Assembly (NCBI GenBank): GCA_022575985.1
Contig: JAKSXM010000272.1
Coordinates: 8,122,001-8,186,000, forward strand
Direction: 5' to 3'
Source of the DNA: Anagrus nilaparvatae
Taxonomy: Eukaryota > Arthropoda > Insecta > Hymenoptera > Mymaridae
DNA length: 64,000 bases
Positions 24,455 through 37,041 of the stretch are shown here, piece after piece (within the stretch, counting starts at the first letter, position 1; every line of letters begins with the position of its first letter). A model generated the notes under the pieces. The model was given only the letters and a program-made list of their open reading frames with translations. It was not told where the DNA came from and did not search any database. A program made the translations under genes and the position numbers.

Positions 24455-24560
24455 AAAATTTTAATCCAGTGACAGAAAAGTAGGTTCCAGAAATTTTAGC
24501 AAGAAATTGCCTAGTTTCAGAAATTTTGTCGCTCTTATGCTCTTTTTGACTAGGGTGATT
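24455..24560 (+). repeat. Dispersed repeat fragment, copy 2
   Basis: Counterpart of 2310-2415: GTGACAGAAAAGTAGGTTCC, AGAAATTTTAGCAAGAAATT and a closing TTTTTGACTAGGG in the same order and orientation. Old, low identity. Confidence 0.45.
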
Positions 24561-27005
24561 ATTAAAAATTATTTACTGCGAGATTTTTAGAATAGAAACA
24601 TTCTTTTTTTAAATTTTAGTCAAAATTTTTATGCTCTCTATTTAGGTGCGATGTGCCTATATAGTGCCTACTTATCGTCCAACTTAATAATCAAAATTAG
24701 ATCTTTTTATTAATTTTTTGAAAATTATTAATTGAAAAATTTTTAGGGAATTTAAAAAACGTCATTCCAAATTCTCTGCAGACAAATTTTGTAATTAAAT
24801 ACTTTTTGGCCAGTGCAGGTTAAATCTCTCAACACCTCATTATAAATAGAATCGAGTAAATTAAAAAAATATCATTAATTAAAAAAAAAATTCTTTTTGA
24901 TAAAAATAAAAAATTTTTCTTATACCTAAATTACATTTATAAATACATTTGATGCCTGGAGGCACTTATTCGCGTGAGTTTTTCTCATATTATGTGTGTA
25001 GTAAATATAAAAAATAAGTACTTACATAGAAAAAAAAGGGTTTAAAGAAAAAAACTACACAATTTTAAATACATGAATGTGTGAGATATTTATACATAAT
25101 TTTTTTTTTATATTCATTATTCACATTTTTTATTTTTGAGTTTGATAATAATGATTGAACTTTTACATGATCAATACATATAATTTTTCGTAGAAGAGTA
25201 ATAAATATTTTTTTTTGCTTCATAATGTTGCCAATATATTGGATATTTTTTCTTAAAATAAAAAAAAAGCTACCGCGTTCTTCACACGTTATAATAACTT
25301 TAATCGTCTCATTACCTGTAATTTTCTTTTCTCTTATAAATAATAAATATATTGAAAGATTTTTTTTTTAATATTCTTTTCATCTTTTGCCGACAATTTG
25401 AATAGAAACATTTTTTTTTTAATGTCTTTTTAAAAAAATTTATTATTTTAAAATAATAATAATATGACAAATAAAAAAAAAAAAATAATATGCCAAAGGG
25501 TAAAAGTAACACGCTTATTTTTTTCGAATCTGAATGCTTATATGGAACGTTCGTTCGCACCCATTAATTTCCAATAAACCTATAATTATTTAGCACTTTA
25601 GGAATGTTTTTTTTATAATATATTATATCATTCATATTTATTGTAATTATTATTTAGTACTAAAAGCTTATTATTTTTTAACACCTTTGGATGAAATATT
25701 TTTGACGCAGGAATATCTTGATAATTTTAGCTTTCAAAATGTCGAAAATACGTATTTATTAATTATTATTTATTATTGATTTTTTTGGGAGTTTTTTGGG
25801 GATTGATTTTTATTTACTGTTTTGAAGTTTTGAAAAAGTCTATTTTACTGACAGCTGTTTACTGAAACTGTTTGTTAGTGAATTGTCTAGCGTACTAAAA
25901 TTTTGTAAAAAAATATTTCAAATGACTTTGAAAACCACAAAAAAAAACGAAAAAATTCCTAATTAAAACAATAGTTTTAGGCTATTTTCCAGTAAAATTT
26001 TTCGGGGCAGAATTTTGATTAAAATTGAAATTTATACTTTAAATACGCTGTTCTCAAAATATTTAACCTCTATATCATCAAAACGTCTCTGAAGGTGAAT
26101 TTTCAAAAATTTTAAACAATAAATTCAATAAATCAAAATGTCATTTATAGATTAATAAACAGCCAAAAAAAGTTAAAAATTTGAATTTGTACAGTCGATT
26201 TCTCTGCTTAAATTTAAACATCCGAGAAAATGTTTGAAAATACAACTAAATTGCTTACATATTCAAGAAAATTATTGTAAATTACAAATTTAAGAAAAAC
26301 TCAACAGTGATATTAAATAATTTATGCCGAACACAATTTAAGCCAAAATGATTTTCAGTAGAAAAAAAAACTAAATGCCCAACCCTAAAGTTTTACAAAG
26401 TGACAATAAGATCAAAGTTTGAAATATTTTCAAAAAAGGCATACCAATTTCTAAAAAAAAATCCATTTATAAAAAATAATATCCAAAAAAACTAACAGGT
26501 GTTTAATTATTTAATTGAAAATAATTTATATAACTTAATATTTAAATTTTGTATTATATAATAAACACAGAAAAGGTTAAAAAAAATGTTACGAATACAT
26601 GCTGCTGTTTTCTTTAAAAATTTTTTTTTTAAACTTCGCGTGACTATTATTTAAGGATAATTTTAGTTTTGTTTTTTTGCGTATACTAATTTTTTCATTA
26701 GTATTTAGGTGTTATATAAAATGCCACTCATTTCTTTTAGAATAATCAATGTATTAGTTTCTTTTTGTTTAAAAAATAGAAAAAAAAATCATTCATTGAA
26801 TATTAGCGGCAAAACATCAAAGGAATATCATCTGTTACAATTTAATTCTGCTTATTTATGAATATTTTGTGGTTTTTGAAACAAAATCATTATCATTGTA
26901 ATTTTTTTTGTTATAAGCATTTAGGGTATCTGTATAGAACAAAAAATTTATGCTTGAAAAAGGGTCAGTCGCATAACAAGAAAATTAAAATAGTAAATTT
27001 GAATA

Positions 27006-27026
27006 TTTGGTCCTTCGGGCCGGATA
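27006..27026 (+). repeat. Short GC-rich motif shared with 3434
   Basis: TTTGGTCCTTCGGGCCGGAT, one mismatch from the copy in intron 1. Confidence 0.4.
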
Positions 27027-28087
27027 GAAATTCTCTATTTCAATAAAGTTATAATTTTTTACTGTATAGAGAAGTGTTTCCAGTAAAGAAGGTAAACGTT
27101 TGCGGAAGCATACAATGGAAAAAAGTACTTTATTATTTATACAATTTAAAAAAGTAGAGGAAGTTTAATTAGAAAAACGTTCATTACCTCTAATTTTGAG
27201 TAAATAAACAAAACAAAAAAACTCAATAAATCAAAAAAAAAAAAGTAGTACCAGTAAATAAATAATATAAAAAGTGACATAAACGCACTTTATTTTCAAA
27301 TTAATAAAGAATCATCCAAGTATGAAATTTTAAAATTAATATACTAAACTCATACTCACACATCTGAGTACATAAATAAAAAGTTAATTTGCTGTATCGC
27401 CTTTAAAAAACAAATGTATATTAATATAATTATTAATAAAAAAAAAACGGATACAAAATACTGACTTGCAAGAATATTTATTATGATTTTTAAAACTTAT
27501 AGGTACTAACTTCAATTGTCAGTTGAGTGCAAGGTGTAACTTTTTATTTTTCATAAATGTAAGCATTAAAAATAATTGTTATATTAGTTTCATAAAAATT
27601 ATAATTAAACACTCGTTTTTTTAATTATCGCATTCTTTTGTATATACAGAAGAAGAAAAAATAAAGAACCTTGTTATTATGTGTAATAAAGCATATTGAA
27701 TTTATTATATTTATACATATTTTATTCACACTTTTTTTTTTATATAAAACAAAAATTGTATATTATTTATTTGCATTATCATTTCCTTGTAATATTTTAG
27801 TACAGGTGTGATAATTATCTTCAGATAGTCATTTTTTAATGCACTCTTTTTTATTATTATTTCATTTTTAGATGCGTTTTAAGATTTGAAGCTTAAGCAT
27901 TTTTAAATAATTTTTTAAAATGTTTACAAGTATTTTTTATCTTTCTATATTAGACCGAAACTTATTTTAAACAGATTTAGAATAATTTCGATTTTAGAAC
28001 TTAAAATAATCTGGTTTTTGGGACGTGGAATAATTTGAGGAGTGTAAAGACTTAACTATTAGATAATATTTTTTTAAACTATATTTA

Positions 28088-28480
28088 CTCCAGTCAGAGA
28101 GGGGGATTAGCCATTACCAGATTTGTTCTACTAAAGGTTTTTTGGTTCTCTGATTACGAGCTTCGGGGTCTTTTCTATAAGGTTTCGGCAAATACTGGTA
28201 TACAATCGGTCCAATTTTCTACCAACCCCATCTTCTGAATTTTCCTAAACCTCACTCGACCTAAATGGAATCGCAAATTAATCTGTGGATGGAATCTGTA
28301 ACCAGTGTCCATATCAGGCTCTGACTCTTATTTCATCCCCTCTGTTTTGGTTTCTGTATTCACCAAATAAGCCTCTCATAAAAATGTTCCATATTAATAT
28401 CTCAATCTTCACATTGTATTATCTAATTTTTGTACTGCTTGATCAAACTTCGGCTTTATTTTTTAGCAATGGTGGTTAGA
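28088..28480 (+). repeat. Diverged copy of the CTCCAGTC repeat family
   Basis: Begins TA|CTCCAGTCAGAGAGGGGG and includes AGGTTTTTTGGTTCTCTGAT and TTCGGGGTC, matching the order of motifs near the left end of 53241-54012. The right part (to about 28480) has similar G+C but I could not align it. No right terminal repeat was found. Confidence 0.4.
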
Positions 28481-31108
28481 GTCTTAATTTCACGGCAAAA
28501 ATAATTCCTTTATTTTATTTTGAATTTATTTAAAAAAATTTTATTTTCATATTTTATTTCGAAAAGATAATTTAGAGAATAATTTATAATATGATCTATA
28601 CCGAAGAGACTTACAATTATATAAAAAAGAAACGTCTGAATAAAACCAGAACTTAAATTTATTAAGCTTTGACCAAAAACATTTAATCATAGTTTTGACA
28701 TATTATATAAATAAAACTTTTTCTTTCTATATTATTAATATAAAGCTTCAAACATTCATCTCATATTTATAATATCGCGGAGACATTTCACTTGTGAGAA
28801 AAATTTAATATACATACAATAAAATGCGTCTTATTTCTTTTACTAATTATTTCTTCATTTGATTAGATACTATTTTTGCATAATTTTTCTTTTAGTTTCT
28901 ACTAGTCAGGAAAATAATAAGTTTTAATTTTCACCAATTTTTAATTCGTGTGGGTAAAGTTATTAACAAAAGTATCCACAAAATATTTTAATTTTTTAAT
29001 ATTTCTAAACTTCAAATATCTAGCGAAAAAAAAAAATAAAATTTTTCAGCTTAAATACCTTAAAAATTTTCATAAAAATTTCATGCGAATGCTCGTAATG
29101 ACTTTTCAACACGTACAAATGTATAATTTTTTAAAGTTAATGTAAAATTATTTTTTATTTAAACTTACACATATATATAAGTGCGTATGTACAAGTACAC
29201 ATATAAATATCAAAAGAAAAATACCGCAAAACAACTCAGTTATTAGCTGAATTGATTATAATTGTAATTTTGAAAAAAAGAAACAGAAAAAAAAAAATAA
29301 GTAAGTAAACATCAAAGAATGTATAAATGAATATATCATCACCTTTTGTGTTAAAATTATTTTTTTTATGTGTACGGTACGTTCATTAATAATTTATAGA
29401 AAATTTCTCACAATTATTACAACAATTTATTTAGTATTTTTATAAATATCGTTAGTCACGTGTCGTTTAATAAAAAAGCTTTTAAGATATAGAAACTTTT
29501 TCAAAACACTAAACATTCCTTTTTTTGTTATTTATCAAAACTATGATGATACTGTTTTTCGTCAGTTATAATCTCACTTCAATACACAGAATTTATTCAA
29601 CATTTTCAAGTATTTATAGAAAAAATATAAAATTCGCGTGTTTTACACTAATTGTACGTGTTTGCATAAGTTTTATTTAAAAAAAAAAATAATGATGCGT
29701 GAAAACTTACACTCATGTGTGTGGTCCATCCATTCACATACAAGTTCAAGTTACAAGTGATTAGCCCCAGGCTTCTCCTCTATTTTAAAAAAAATCCTTT
29801 TAATACCACTTTTTTGCATCGATTATTATTTTTTTTAACTCGGCTTCTTCTTTTAAACACTTACGTCAATTATCGATACATATAAAGGAAGACATATAGA
29901 ATTTTATGTTAAATAAATTTTATAAAAATGACTTTGATGTGTGAAAAAATTATTTATTTTTTTTTTTTAATTTAATGTTTAATAAAAATTACTGCATCCT
30001 GTATGTATTTATGATTTAAGTACACTTTACATAATATACTATAATCTCAGTGGTATTTTAAACTGTAATTTTTTATATATGTGTATGTGAGTACTGATTT
30101 ACAGATTTTTATGTATGTAAAAAAATTTATAACACTTACGTGTCTGTATATGCAATCTGTAATAATGCATCGATGATAACCTTTTATGCAAATACATTTT
30201 TATGGAAATATCGATGCTTTGATGTAATTGGGTACTCAATATTTGGATCGAAGGATTTTACTTTAAAAAATTTATTTGTTTTGAGAGTTCCAAGATGTAT
30301 CCAAGTTCTGAAAATTTATATACCTAAATTGCAATAATTTAGTAAAATATTTTTTCTATTTTAATATTGGTAATCTTTTCAAATTCAGTACAAAATTGCA
30401 ACAAACCTTCTATACATAAAATTATTTACACATAAACTGTTACATTCTACATTTTAATAAAATTAACTGCACACGTGTGTATAAACATGTTACATATTTA
30501 GCAAAAAAAAATGTTAAGATTGATTTGTTTAACATCTTATTCCTGTCAAACTTAATATTAACAGTAACTTTATATCAGAAACACTTTATAAATTAATCAC
30601 CTAATCGTACGTGTAAAATATTATGTTTAGTAAAAATATTTTACATACATTCGAGAATTTTTATAGAGTTAATCATGCAATTTTTAAATCACTCTAACGG
30701 ATTTGTAAAAAATTGAGTTCAACATATTTTTGGATAGGTCATAATCCTTAAGTAGTATAAATTAGGATATGTATATTTGAAATTTAAAAAATTTGTCAAA
30801 AAACTTTTTTATGGTATATAAATAAAATTAGACTCTTCCTGTACATAAATATAAATAGAGTATAATATCACGTCATGCGTAAAGATCAATTCAAGTTTCT
30901 ATTTCACAAGCGTAGGCTATAAAACTAGCCCTATAAAACTTTATAAAGCATAATAAAGGGCTTATTATCTAAAATTTATATATCTAGAGGGTGAAGCATG
31001 ACGAAATTGAACGATTGCTTTAGTACTGGTTTAAATATGATTATAAGAGGGAACAAGTGAATTTACAAAAAAAATTTAATTTTATTTTCTTTTTATTTAT
31101 TGTTTTAG

Positions 31109-31607
31109 TGATCCAATGGAATTGATGGAACAGCAATTAGTGCGTTGTGGAGTACCACCAGCTCGTTTGTACGAGCATTTAGCCTTAACTGCGCAACATC
31201 AACAATCTCAATCACCTCATCATCATCAACAACAACAGCAATCAGCAACACAACAAACACCTCAACAAGCATGGTTATCACCATCAACAGCTTTGTTATA
31301 CGGAGTAGCAGCAGCCGCTGCACAAAATCATCATCATAATATTAGAGGCGGTGCTCCACCCATTGGTTATCCCACTAGTACAGCGAATTTCCCCTATTCT
31401 CCTGTTGGTATACCGTGGCCTTGGCAACCATCCCCTGTAACAGCGACTGCTGCTGCTTTAATGGCTAGAACAAGAGCTTCCCCACCAACGAGTAGTAGCA
31501 ATAATATTACGAGGTTAAATCCATATCCTAGCCCCACTTCTACACCACCAGAGCTTAACAATACTATGCTATCACAAGGTTTGAGAACTCACCCTTCTAC
31601 CCCTTAA
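31109..31607 (+). CDS. mid/H15 (TBX20 family): TBX20/midline-type T-box factor, terminal coding exon
   Basis: The last coding exon, 499 nt, after TGTTTTAG. Its first base completes the split Arg, giving LTDFDRDPMELMEQQLVR across the junction; the DPM sequence right after the T-box is the insect midline/H15 form. The tail (about 165 residues) is low complexity: an HQQSQSPHHHQQQQQ block, Ala runs (GVAAAAA), PIGYPTS, an aromatic GIPWPWQPSP, then Ser/Thr/Pro-rich sequence ending HPSTP and TAA. Such tails in T-box factors carry activator or repressor functions; no specific motif is certain here. The midline/H15/TBX20 factors act in heart, nervous-system and segment patterning. Open frames on the other strand over the CAT/CAA repeats are by-products. 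Confidence 0.95.
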
Positions 31608-32069
31608 AAATTACGATTTATAAGTCATTGTGTTTTTTTTTCTTCTCTTTTTTTATTAGTATTTTTTATTTCAAAAAAGATGTGTGTATAAAAATGTTTA
31701 TTTCATAAATATGTGCGATTGCTCAAGTATGTGTGTGTGTGTGTATTGTAGAAAATTACGTTACATTATATATATAAATTTTTTTTTATTTTTTGTTATA
31801 TAAAAAATAAAAAAAAAAGGGTTATAAAAAAAATTTTTTTTTTGTGAATATTTTTAGTAAAAGTTAGATATACGGTGTAATAATAAATAAAAAATATTAT
31901 TATAGGTATGTAGATTTACATTACTGTTTTAAAAAAGAGCTTTTTGTGCAAAGAATAAAAAAAAAGGAAAATTTTTATTTTTACTTTTTATTTAAGATCT
32001 TAAATATACGGGTTTTTTTTTCTTTTTTAAGTAATTTTTTTGTGTTTTTTATGCCCTTACTGTGTTGTA

Positions 32070-32150
32070 GAGGTGTGTGGTACCCCAAATAAAAATTTTA
32101 TTAGATTTGAGTAAATTTCGAATCTGAAAAATAATTCGATAAAATTAGAT
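32070..32150 (+). repeat. Fragment of the GGTGTGTGG repeat family
   Basis: AGGTGTGTGGTACCCCAAAT resembles the starts at 22823 and, inverted, 16795. Only the end is recognisable. Confidence 0.3.
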
Positions 32151-32987
32151 AATTTTCAAAGCCATTTTATTGAAATTTTCTTTTGATTCTTTTTAAAAGT
32201 ACCAAAATATTCAAAAAATAATAAATTGTAAAAATATCTGGAGTACACTTCAAAACCCAAGTACAAACAGTAAGGGATTAAATTTAAAAAAACATTCCTC
32301 AAGACACAATTATTTTTTGCTAAAAACGTTCGTTTTGACTATTAACTCTTGATAAAACAATTTAAAAATCATGTGCAATTAATAAAAAAAAAAAAGTTTT
32401 ATCAAGAAAAATATCCTAAAAAATTTGTTAAATTATAATTAAATAAATACCTCATTTTTTAATTAAAAGGCCAAAGGTCTAATTATTAAGTTAACATGTA
32501 ACAATAAAATAAATTTTTTCTTTATAAATATAATTATCGAAACATCAAATAAAAAAAAATATACATGGAGCCAAAGAAAAATATTAAATAAATAAAAAAA
32601 AAATCTCCTTATTAAGCCCAGTGTTAATATACGTGTTTATAAAAAAAATTGACTTGTTAATAATAATAATAATGATAGCTTAACACGTATGTAAATTAAT
32701 ATGTTCTTTATTTAGTATGTAAAAAAAAATTATTAAAAGTCATCATTTTTTAGGTTTTAAAATAAAAACAAGATTGTTAACAAATATTGTACTTTACAGT
32801 AGCTATTTTTTGTTTAAATAACGATGACTTGGTGAAAAAAAAATTTTTTTTTTTACACTCAAATATTATTTTAGGATGATACTTCGTACTATATATGGCT
32901 ACTTCAAATTTTTTTCTAACAAATTAGTTTAAATATTTATTTTGTATTCGAATTCTTTCAACACCAAATAATAAAATTTTTTAAATA

Positions 32988-33011
32988 GTAATAATAATAA
33001 TAATAATAATA
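32988..33011 (+). repeat. (AAT)n microsatellite
   Basis: About eight AAT/ATA units in the 3' flank. Confidence 0.9.
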
Positions 33012-34369
33012 TGTGTGTATATTTAGAACATATTAATAAAAATATAAAACTGAAAAATATGATTCCTATAGAAAAATCGAATTAATAATTTTTTATGTCA
33101 ATGGTTGTTTAAGAAACAAGGGCGAAAAATACTGTTTTTTTGTCCTTGTATTTAAAATATTTTTGTTTTACAAAAAGATTGTAATCTTATTGATAATGAG
33201 AAAATATGTGCTAAGATCTATCAATACATGCAAAAATTTCATTAGTCAAAGCACAGTGCAAGACTCGATGTCACTTTAGTTGTATAAAAATAAACTGAAA
33301 ATTTACAAGCTTTACTTGAATTTTCCTTTTTTATGTTATTGTAAATATTAAAAAAAATTTAATTTAATTAACTAAATAATATTGTTGTAAAATTTTAAAT
33401 ATAAAAAGTGACATAATAATAATAATAAATGTGTAATGTTTTTGATGAAAAATATACTATTATGTATGATAATGTGATAAAAATAATTATTTTGTTGATG
33501 CATAAAATTATGAATAATAAAAAAGAAAAAATAATTAGTTTTAACTTATGATAAATTTGTGATAGTTGTACCATACCATTATAGTATTATGACAATTAAA
33601 ACTATGTAATTTTTTTTTATTTTTTATTTTCTTTATCATTTTATTTATTTTGTATATATAACTGAATTGATTAATGAATAAATAATATTATATTTAAAAA
33701 AAATGCATAATGTGTAGAAAAAATATGATTACTCTGATTGTTTAGAGCATCAGGGATAAATAAATGGATTTTCATTAAAATTAAATTATCTTGTATTATT
33801 TTATTTTTAGTTTATTTACCTTTAGTTATTTAACCTGTTAATGGTTATCAACCATTTTTGGACAGATAAAAATTTCTCAATTAATCCTGCATTAGGGATT
33901 AATGTCGCATTTTTTAGAGTTTGTAAGTAAAAATTGACTTTAGAAATGAAAAGAGCCATCTAAATTACCTAAACTAGGTGGCATTTTAAGTCCTAAATAT
34001 TCATTTTCTTTTATATGAAAATTTATCTGTCAAAGAACAATCGATTAGACGACAATGATTGATTATCAAATCCAATTGATAACTTATAGAGTTTAATTTA
34101 TCTCATAATTATTATTTTTACTAATTTCTTTAACATTTGGCACTCTGATTTTATAGTTATAAACTTTGATTATTCGTCGATTTGAAACCCAAAATTCCTA
34201 CTCAATCAGATTAGCATATTAAAGGGCAGAATTTTTCACAGTGCATCCTTAAAGGCCTAAAAAATTATGGTATTCATAAAAACTTTTATAACATATCCTA
34301 TCGTGTCTTGAAATGAAAATAATTTTTGAATTAAATTTTGGTTTTCAATATGTATTTTCTAAATTATCA

Positions 34370-34945
34370 TCATCTGCTCCTTGTTATACGCTTTTGGGTA
34401 TCTTTTTTTTTGTATGCTGATGACTTGCAGATTACAGCTCATCATTTATAGAATAATATCCCTGTTTTCTCTGTTTGCTAAATTTAACAATCTAAAATTA
34501 AATACTAATTAGACTAAAGCCATCATCATATTCCATATGAAACTCTAAAGAGACTTTAATTATTCCTAATATTTCTGCCACTAAAATATTGACATTATTC
34601 TTTTCTTTGATGAGGTGTTCAATATTGGTATCATTTTGGACAGTACTCTGTTTTGGCATTATAAAATTTTATCTGCAATTCAGAAATAGAGCCTTTCTTG
34701 ACTATCCTTAGGTTAATTGATTATCCTTAAATCAAACTACCTCACTTGTACTACTTTAGCGGTTCTATTTTGTTGTCTCAAATGAATTATCAGAATTCAG
34801 GACCCCATTACAACGACTATTAAATGCTGGAATTACTTATACGTGCAAAGGATGAACGTACACTTTTTAAAAGAAAATTTAAGTGGTTGCATAATGACTC
34901 TTGGAGAGATTACTTTTTATTGCTTAGTCTTTAATTAATTCGTAT
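34370..34945 (+). pseudogene. LINE reverse-transcriptase relic (Jockey/CR1-like)
   Basis: Degenerate 3' half of a non-LTR retrotransposon ORF2. YADDLQITAHH at 34413-34445 is the reverse-transcriptase catalytic YADD box. After frameshifts and stops one still reads NNLKLNTN, a downstream DEVFNIGIILDSTLFW (typical '..LGI.LDS.L.W' box), LLNAGIT and FKRKFKWLHNDSWRDYF, which is the C-terminal connector of Jockey/CR1-type elements. It is 5' truncated and has many stops, so it is dead. The upstream stretch 33790-34370 and downstream 34945-35290 hold nothing I can identify, apart from a possible small piece near 35195. Confidence 0.75.
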
Positions 34946-35298
34946 TATCATCAAATATTTATTGATTTTCTTTTTTATTTTCATTTCGTAAATAAATGTA
35001 GTACATGAAATTAAATATTAGTTATTTAATTACTATTGTTATATGAGTTGATATTTCTGATTGAATAGTTGGGTCGGTAAATTTTCTCAAAAATGTTAAA
35101 CATCCTTGTTATCTTATTTAAGCTTAATTTGAGCCAAATTTCTTCTATTGTTGTTAGAATTGTGTGTTCGAAATTAAATACTCTTTATTAGTGGCATAAA
35201 CGACACAACGGACCCCTGCTCACGATTTTCATACATAATGTCTCTATTTCCATTAAGGTAAATAAATGCAGTTTGAATTAAGTTTAAGTTTAAGTACA

Positions 35299-35490
35299 CT
35301 AAAAAAATTCTGGTTGTGGAAGCTGGGTTTTTTTAATTGATTGCAAACGTTTTGAAAAGTAAAGAAAATTTTTACCACGGTGGGCGGTCTTAAATTATGT
35401 CATTTGCAACCATTTAAAAGAAAAAAAAATTCCAGCTGCCACAACTGGAACTCTGGTAGCGGTATCCGTAATTCAGGTAACGGCTATTGG
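35299..35490 (-). repeat. Dispersed repeat, inverted copy of the one at 301-480
   Basis: On the minus strand this reads CAGTTGTGGCAGCTGGAATT then a T run and CTTTTAAATGGTTGCAAATG, matching CGGTTATGGCAGACGGAATT and CTTTTAAATGGTTGCAAATG at 372-418. A mirrored half (TTCTGGTTGTGGAAGCTGGG) at its left end suggests terminal inverted repeats. Confidence 0.6.
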
Positions 35491-35499
35491 ATTATGTGT

Positions 35500-37041
35500 G
35501 TATTGCACTTTTACATATCTATTACAGAATAAAATCTATATGTTCTAACTTGTCTCAAAATTGCCTTTGTATAATCAGCATCAATCAATTTTTTTTTGTA
35601 TTTACTATTAGGATATTTTTGCTAGCCCTCTTTATTTCCGAGTCATACACGCCTCTTGATTTTGTTGGTGATTACATTAAAAATGAAAAAAAGTTATTTC
35701 AACTAGAGAATCCTGGTATTTAACTATTTCAATATTTTTGTTGAAAAGGGTGTAAATTGTTTTTGCTCCTTCTTTAACCAACGTTTTTACTGAATATTCT
35801 ACTTTTTTGGAGCTTCCATTGCTTTAAATTCATTAAATACTACTGTTACTTATGCTCATTCGTCAGCCTATATAATATAAGGACTGTCATATAGCTTTCA
35901 CAATAATTTAAATATAGGATCAACGAGTAAGATACTTATGATGCAGTCATTTTTTTTAAATGTTGCAAGTTACGCCTTTCTACTAAATACATCTTGATAG
36001 CAATGGATAACTAGATTCATGGGAAAAAAGAGTCTACGGGAAGATGGTTTTTAAAGAACATACGATTTGACTATGTTTTACAAGCCATTCAGAGAATTTT
36101 CTAACTTTGGAAGGTTCCCAGGATTTGCGAAATGAAACTCTTATTGTAATATATATTTTTCTTGACTGATTCTCTTAATTTAAATATGTTTAATAACGAC
36201 ATTTTGTTACATATTTATTATATTTAACAAAATATGACAAGCAAGTAACAATAAATAAAAATTAGCAGGTTAAGTTTTATAAAAGTTTGTGATAATAAAA
36301 TTTTTTTAATAAAACACTAATTTAACGATTTTTTTTATTACTATTGAAGTACATAAATTTGTACTTACACATTTACTATCCAAGTAATTATTTTAAAACT
36401 TGCTTTTTATATACTGTACAAAAATATATTTAATTTCAGTTATAAAAAAACGCATATATATACCTACACGTTACATAAGTATAAAATTGAATTTTTATAG
36501 ATTTTTTTAATAATATTAATTTGTTCAGTAACTAAAGAGAAATTTAATAACACATAAAAATAATAAAAAAAGAGAGAAAAATAAAATGAAAAACTTGACA
36601 AGAGAATTGAATAAAAAAAAAAACGAAACCAAAAATGAAAACCTTGACCAATTTGGTTAATTACTATTTAACTCTTTTTTATATGCCAGTGTATATAAAA
36701 GTTGAACGATGGGATATATCTTTAAGGTAACATCAACTGCCGTGTAATTTTGTTAAACCTATCTTAAAATTAAATAAATTCATTTCACACCTTGTCAGCG
36801 CGCAATTATTTTCAAATCTTGCTGTTTTAAACTTTTTACAATTCTTATATCAATTATATATTAGTCTGGTTGTTATTTTTAATCAGATAGGTGGTGGATA
36901 TTTTAACAAACTTTAAGAGGGCTGGGTGTCAGCTATTTTTGTAGATATAAGCTAATCAGAGGCTGCGTAAATTATTAACTTTGGTTCACAAAATAAGGCT
37001 TTAATTTTTAATTAAATTAAAAAAGAAAATTGATAAATTAT
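35500..37041. other. Intergenic AT-rich stretch without identified features
   Basis: Several open frames occur, including one at 35487-35723, but none has recognisable protein sequence. I see nothing definite here. Confidence 0.5.

Larger units (their letters stand above)
18307..31108 (+). other. T-box gene intron 4 (12.8 kb)
   Basis: GTGAGT donor, TGTTTTAG acceptor. Contents: an (ATT)n microsatellite (18717-18741), a possible antisense terminal exon (19280-19365), higher-complexity islands at 20780-20960, 21760-22170, 22440-22570 and 23440-23720, and repeat fragments at 22823-23035, 24455-24560, 27006-27026 and 28088-28480. The rest (18310-18700, 18750-19270, 19910-20760, 23880-24440, 24600-27000, 27030-28080, 28500-31100) is AT-rich low-complexity sequence in which I see nothing firm. 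Confidence 0.85.
31608..33790 (+). other. Probable 3' UTR and proximal 3' flank
   Basis: Starts immediately after the T-box stop. Very AT-rich with several AATAAA-type signals (for example 31806-31811 and in the AAATAAATGG run near 33760), a GT microsatellite (about 31728-31745), an (AAT)n run (32988-33011) and a repeat piece (32070-32150). The actual cleavage site cannot be chosen from sequence. Confidence 0.5.

Noticed and set aside
25312..25560. Minus-strand 82-codon frame in intron 4
   Set aside because: Phe/Lys/Tyr-rich translation of A and T runs with no domain or context.
31105..31339. Additional open frames on both strands over the last T-box exon
   Set aside because: They arise from CAA/CAT/GCA repeats encoding Gln, His and Ala; the sense frame continues the T-box protein across the splice junction.
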